A stretch of DNA of 64,000 bases from Dirofilaria immitis. Taxonomy: Eukaryota; Nematoda; Chromadorea; Rhabditida; Onchocercidae. Within the stretch, counting starts at the first letter, position 1. Each line of letters starts with the position of its first letter. The notes below the pieces were generated by a model. The model saw nothing but the letters and a program-made list of their open reading frames with translations. It did no database searches and was not told the origin of the DNA. The stretch covers positions 3,596,001 to 3,660,000 of the forward strand of contig JAKNDB010000103.1 of NCBI GenBank assembly GCA_024305405.1, in the 5' to 3' direction. The position numbers were made by a program, and so were the translations under genes. Shown one piece after another: positions 63,202-64,000 of this stretch.

Positions 63202-64000
63202 TTGATATATTTGCTAAAAATCTTTGAATATTATGATTAATTGCTATATTTATTAAAAATCTTTCAATAAATTCTAAAACTATATTGAAAAACTATGCAG
63301 TAAAAGTTGTCGTTATGAAAATCGCCGCAGTTAATAATAATCAAATTGATCAATAATCTTTTGTAATACTCAAATCAATCAGTAATTTAGTGATTGAAAT
63401 GGAATACCAGAAATAAATGAGTGTGTCAAGTAATTTTGATTACAAAAATTTATTGAAGGATTGAAAAATTAGATGATTAAAAATAAAAATTATCATAAAA
63501 CATCATATGTCTAAGCGTCTAAGTTGGCATTCCTAGAAGATTATTTTGAAAAATATTCGTTGAAATTTGTTACCAAAAGAACGCGTTTTAATGACAGATA
63601 AGTCTATAAAAAAATTGCATACTGTTAAATATATTATCATTGAGATTATTTGTGCGTTATATAACTAAGCTACTATTGCTCATATTTTGATTTTAATTAA
63701 ATTGATTTAAGTGATTTTTAATCAATAAATCAAATAAAACAGTCCGTTAAAAGATGATTGACGAGATGCGAAAGATCAATTATCGTAGTCGAAGTAACAT
63801 AATTTAAGTAAAACAATGAAGAAGATGCGAAAGAAAGTCATTTAAAGGTACTTTTTTAAAAAAAATTCGAAAGGGAAGAATAATCGGCGAAGAGAAAGTT
63901 CATTACATAAAAAAAAAAATCCGCCAATTGTATCGTAAATTTTCATTGGATAAATTTCTTCCGGCAAGAACATAATTTTCTGATATTTCTAGAGAGAATC
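63202..64000. other. 3' flank, no further gene seen
   Basis: AT-rich; no ORF or RNA gene recognised before the window ends. Confidence 0.55.

Noticed and set aside
1..64000. CRISPR, tRNA, rRNA, spliced-leader RNA genes, bacterial symbiont inserts
   Set aside because: No spaced identical repeats, no tRNA B-box within a cloverleaf, no rRNA-like sequence and no bacterial-type gene block recognised by eye; a covariance-model scan would be decisive.

Overview
The window is nuclear DNA of a very AT-rich nematode, most likely a filarial or other spirurid (clade III) worm. The evidence is small exons, T-rich 3' splice sites (TTTTCAG/TTTTTAG), introns of 50 bp to over 1 kb, and acceptor-like sites a few bases before several start codons, as expected for spliced-leader trans-splicing. 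The gene families also fit: DUF273, colmedin, TTR-like and BRO-1. The species was not identified. No rRNA, tRNA, CRISPR array, prophage or intact transposon was seen. Families were named from remembered motifs and exon phase, without a database search.

Layout. 1-6.1 kb: two orphan Gly/Cys-rich exons and an unrecognised multi-exon gene whose third intron is filled by a 37-bp minisatellite. 9.6-14.6 kb (+): a seven-exon DUF273 (GT-A-like glycosyltransferase) gene with an in-frame TGA. 14.8-16.9 kb: tandem arrays. 17.4-20.5 kb (+): a ten-exon colmedin (collagen plus olfactomedin). 20.5-26.1 kb: repeats and weak exon candidates. 26.1-29.6 kb (+): MPPE1/PGAP5 metallophosphoesterase. 30.5-39 kb (-): RPA12, TMEM170 and EDC3 in one orientation. 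39.8-41.6 kb: a small divergent ORF and mitochondrial ribosomal protein L54. 42-47.6 kb: candidate exons, a repeat array and a C-rich/G4 tract. 47.6-50.7 kb (+): CBF-beta (BRO-1). 53.5-55.1 kb (-): a TTR-like secreted protein. 55-62.3 kb: gene-poor, with a diverged repeat pair. 62.4-63.2 kb (+): a secreted Tyr/Gly heptad-repeat protein.

The main observation concerns sequence integrity. In seven genes the reading frame is recovered only by restoring a single base, and each missing base can be placed in a short A or T run: 13 sites, all one base short and none one base long. Splice sites and exon phases otherwise add up exactly. This favours homopolymer under-calling in the assembly. Real decay of the region is the alternative. 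DUF273, TMEM170, RPA12 and CBF-beta need no such correction.

The genes do not form one pathway. They are housekeeping functions (GPI-anchor remodelling, RNA polymerase I, mRNA decapping, mitochondrial translation) beside nematode-specific secreted or membrane proteins and one developmental regulator.
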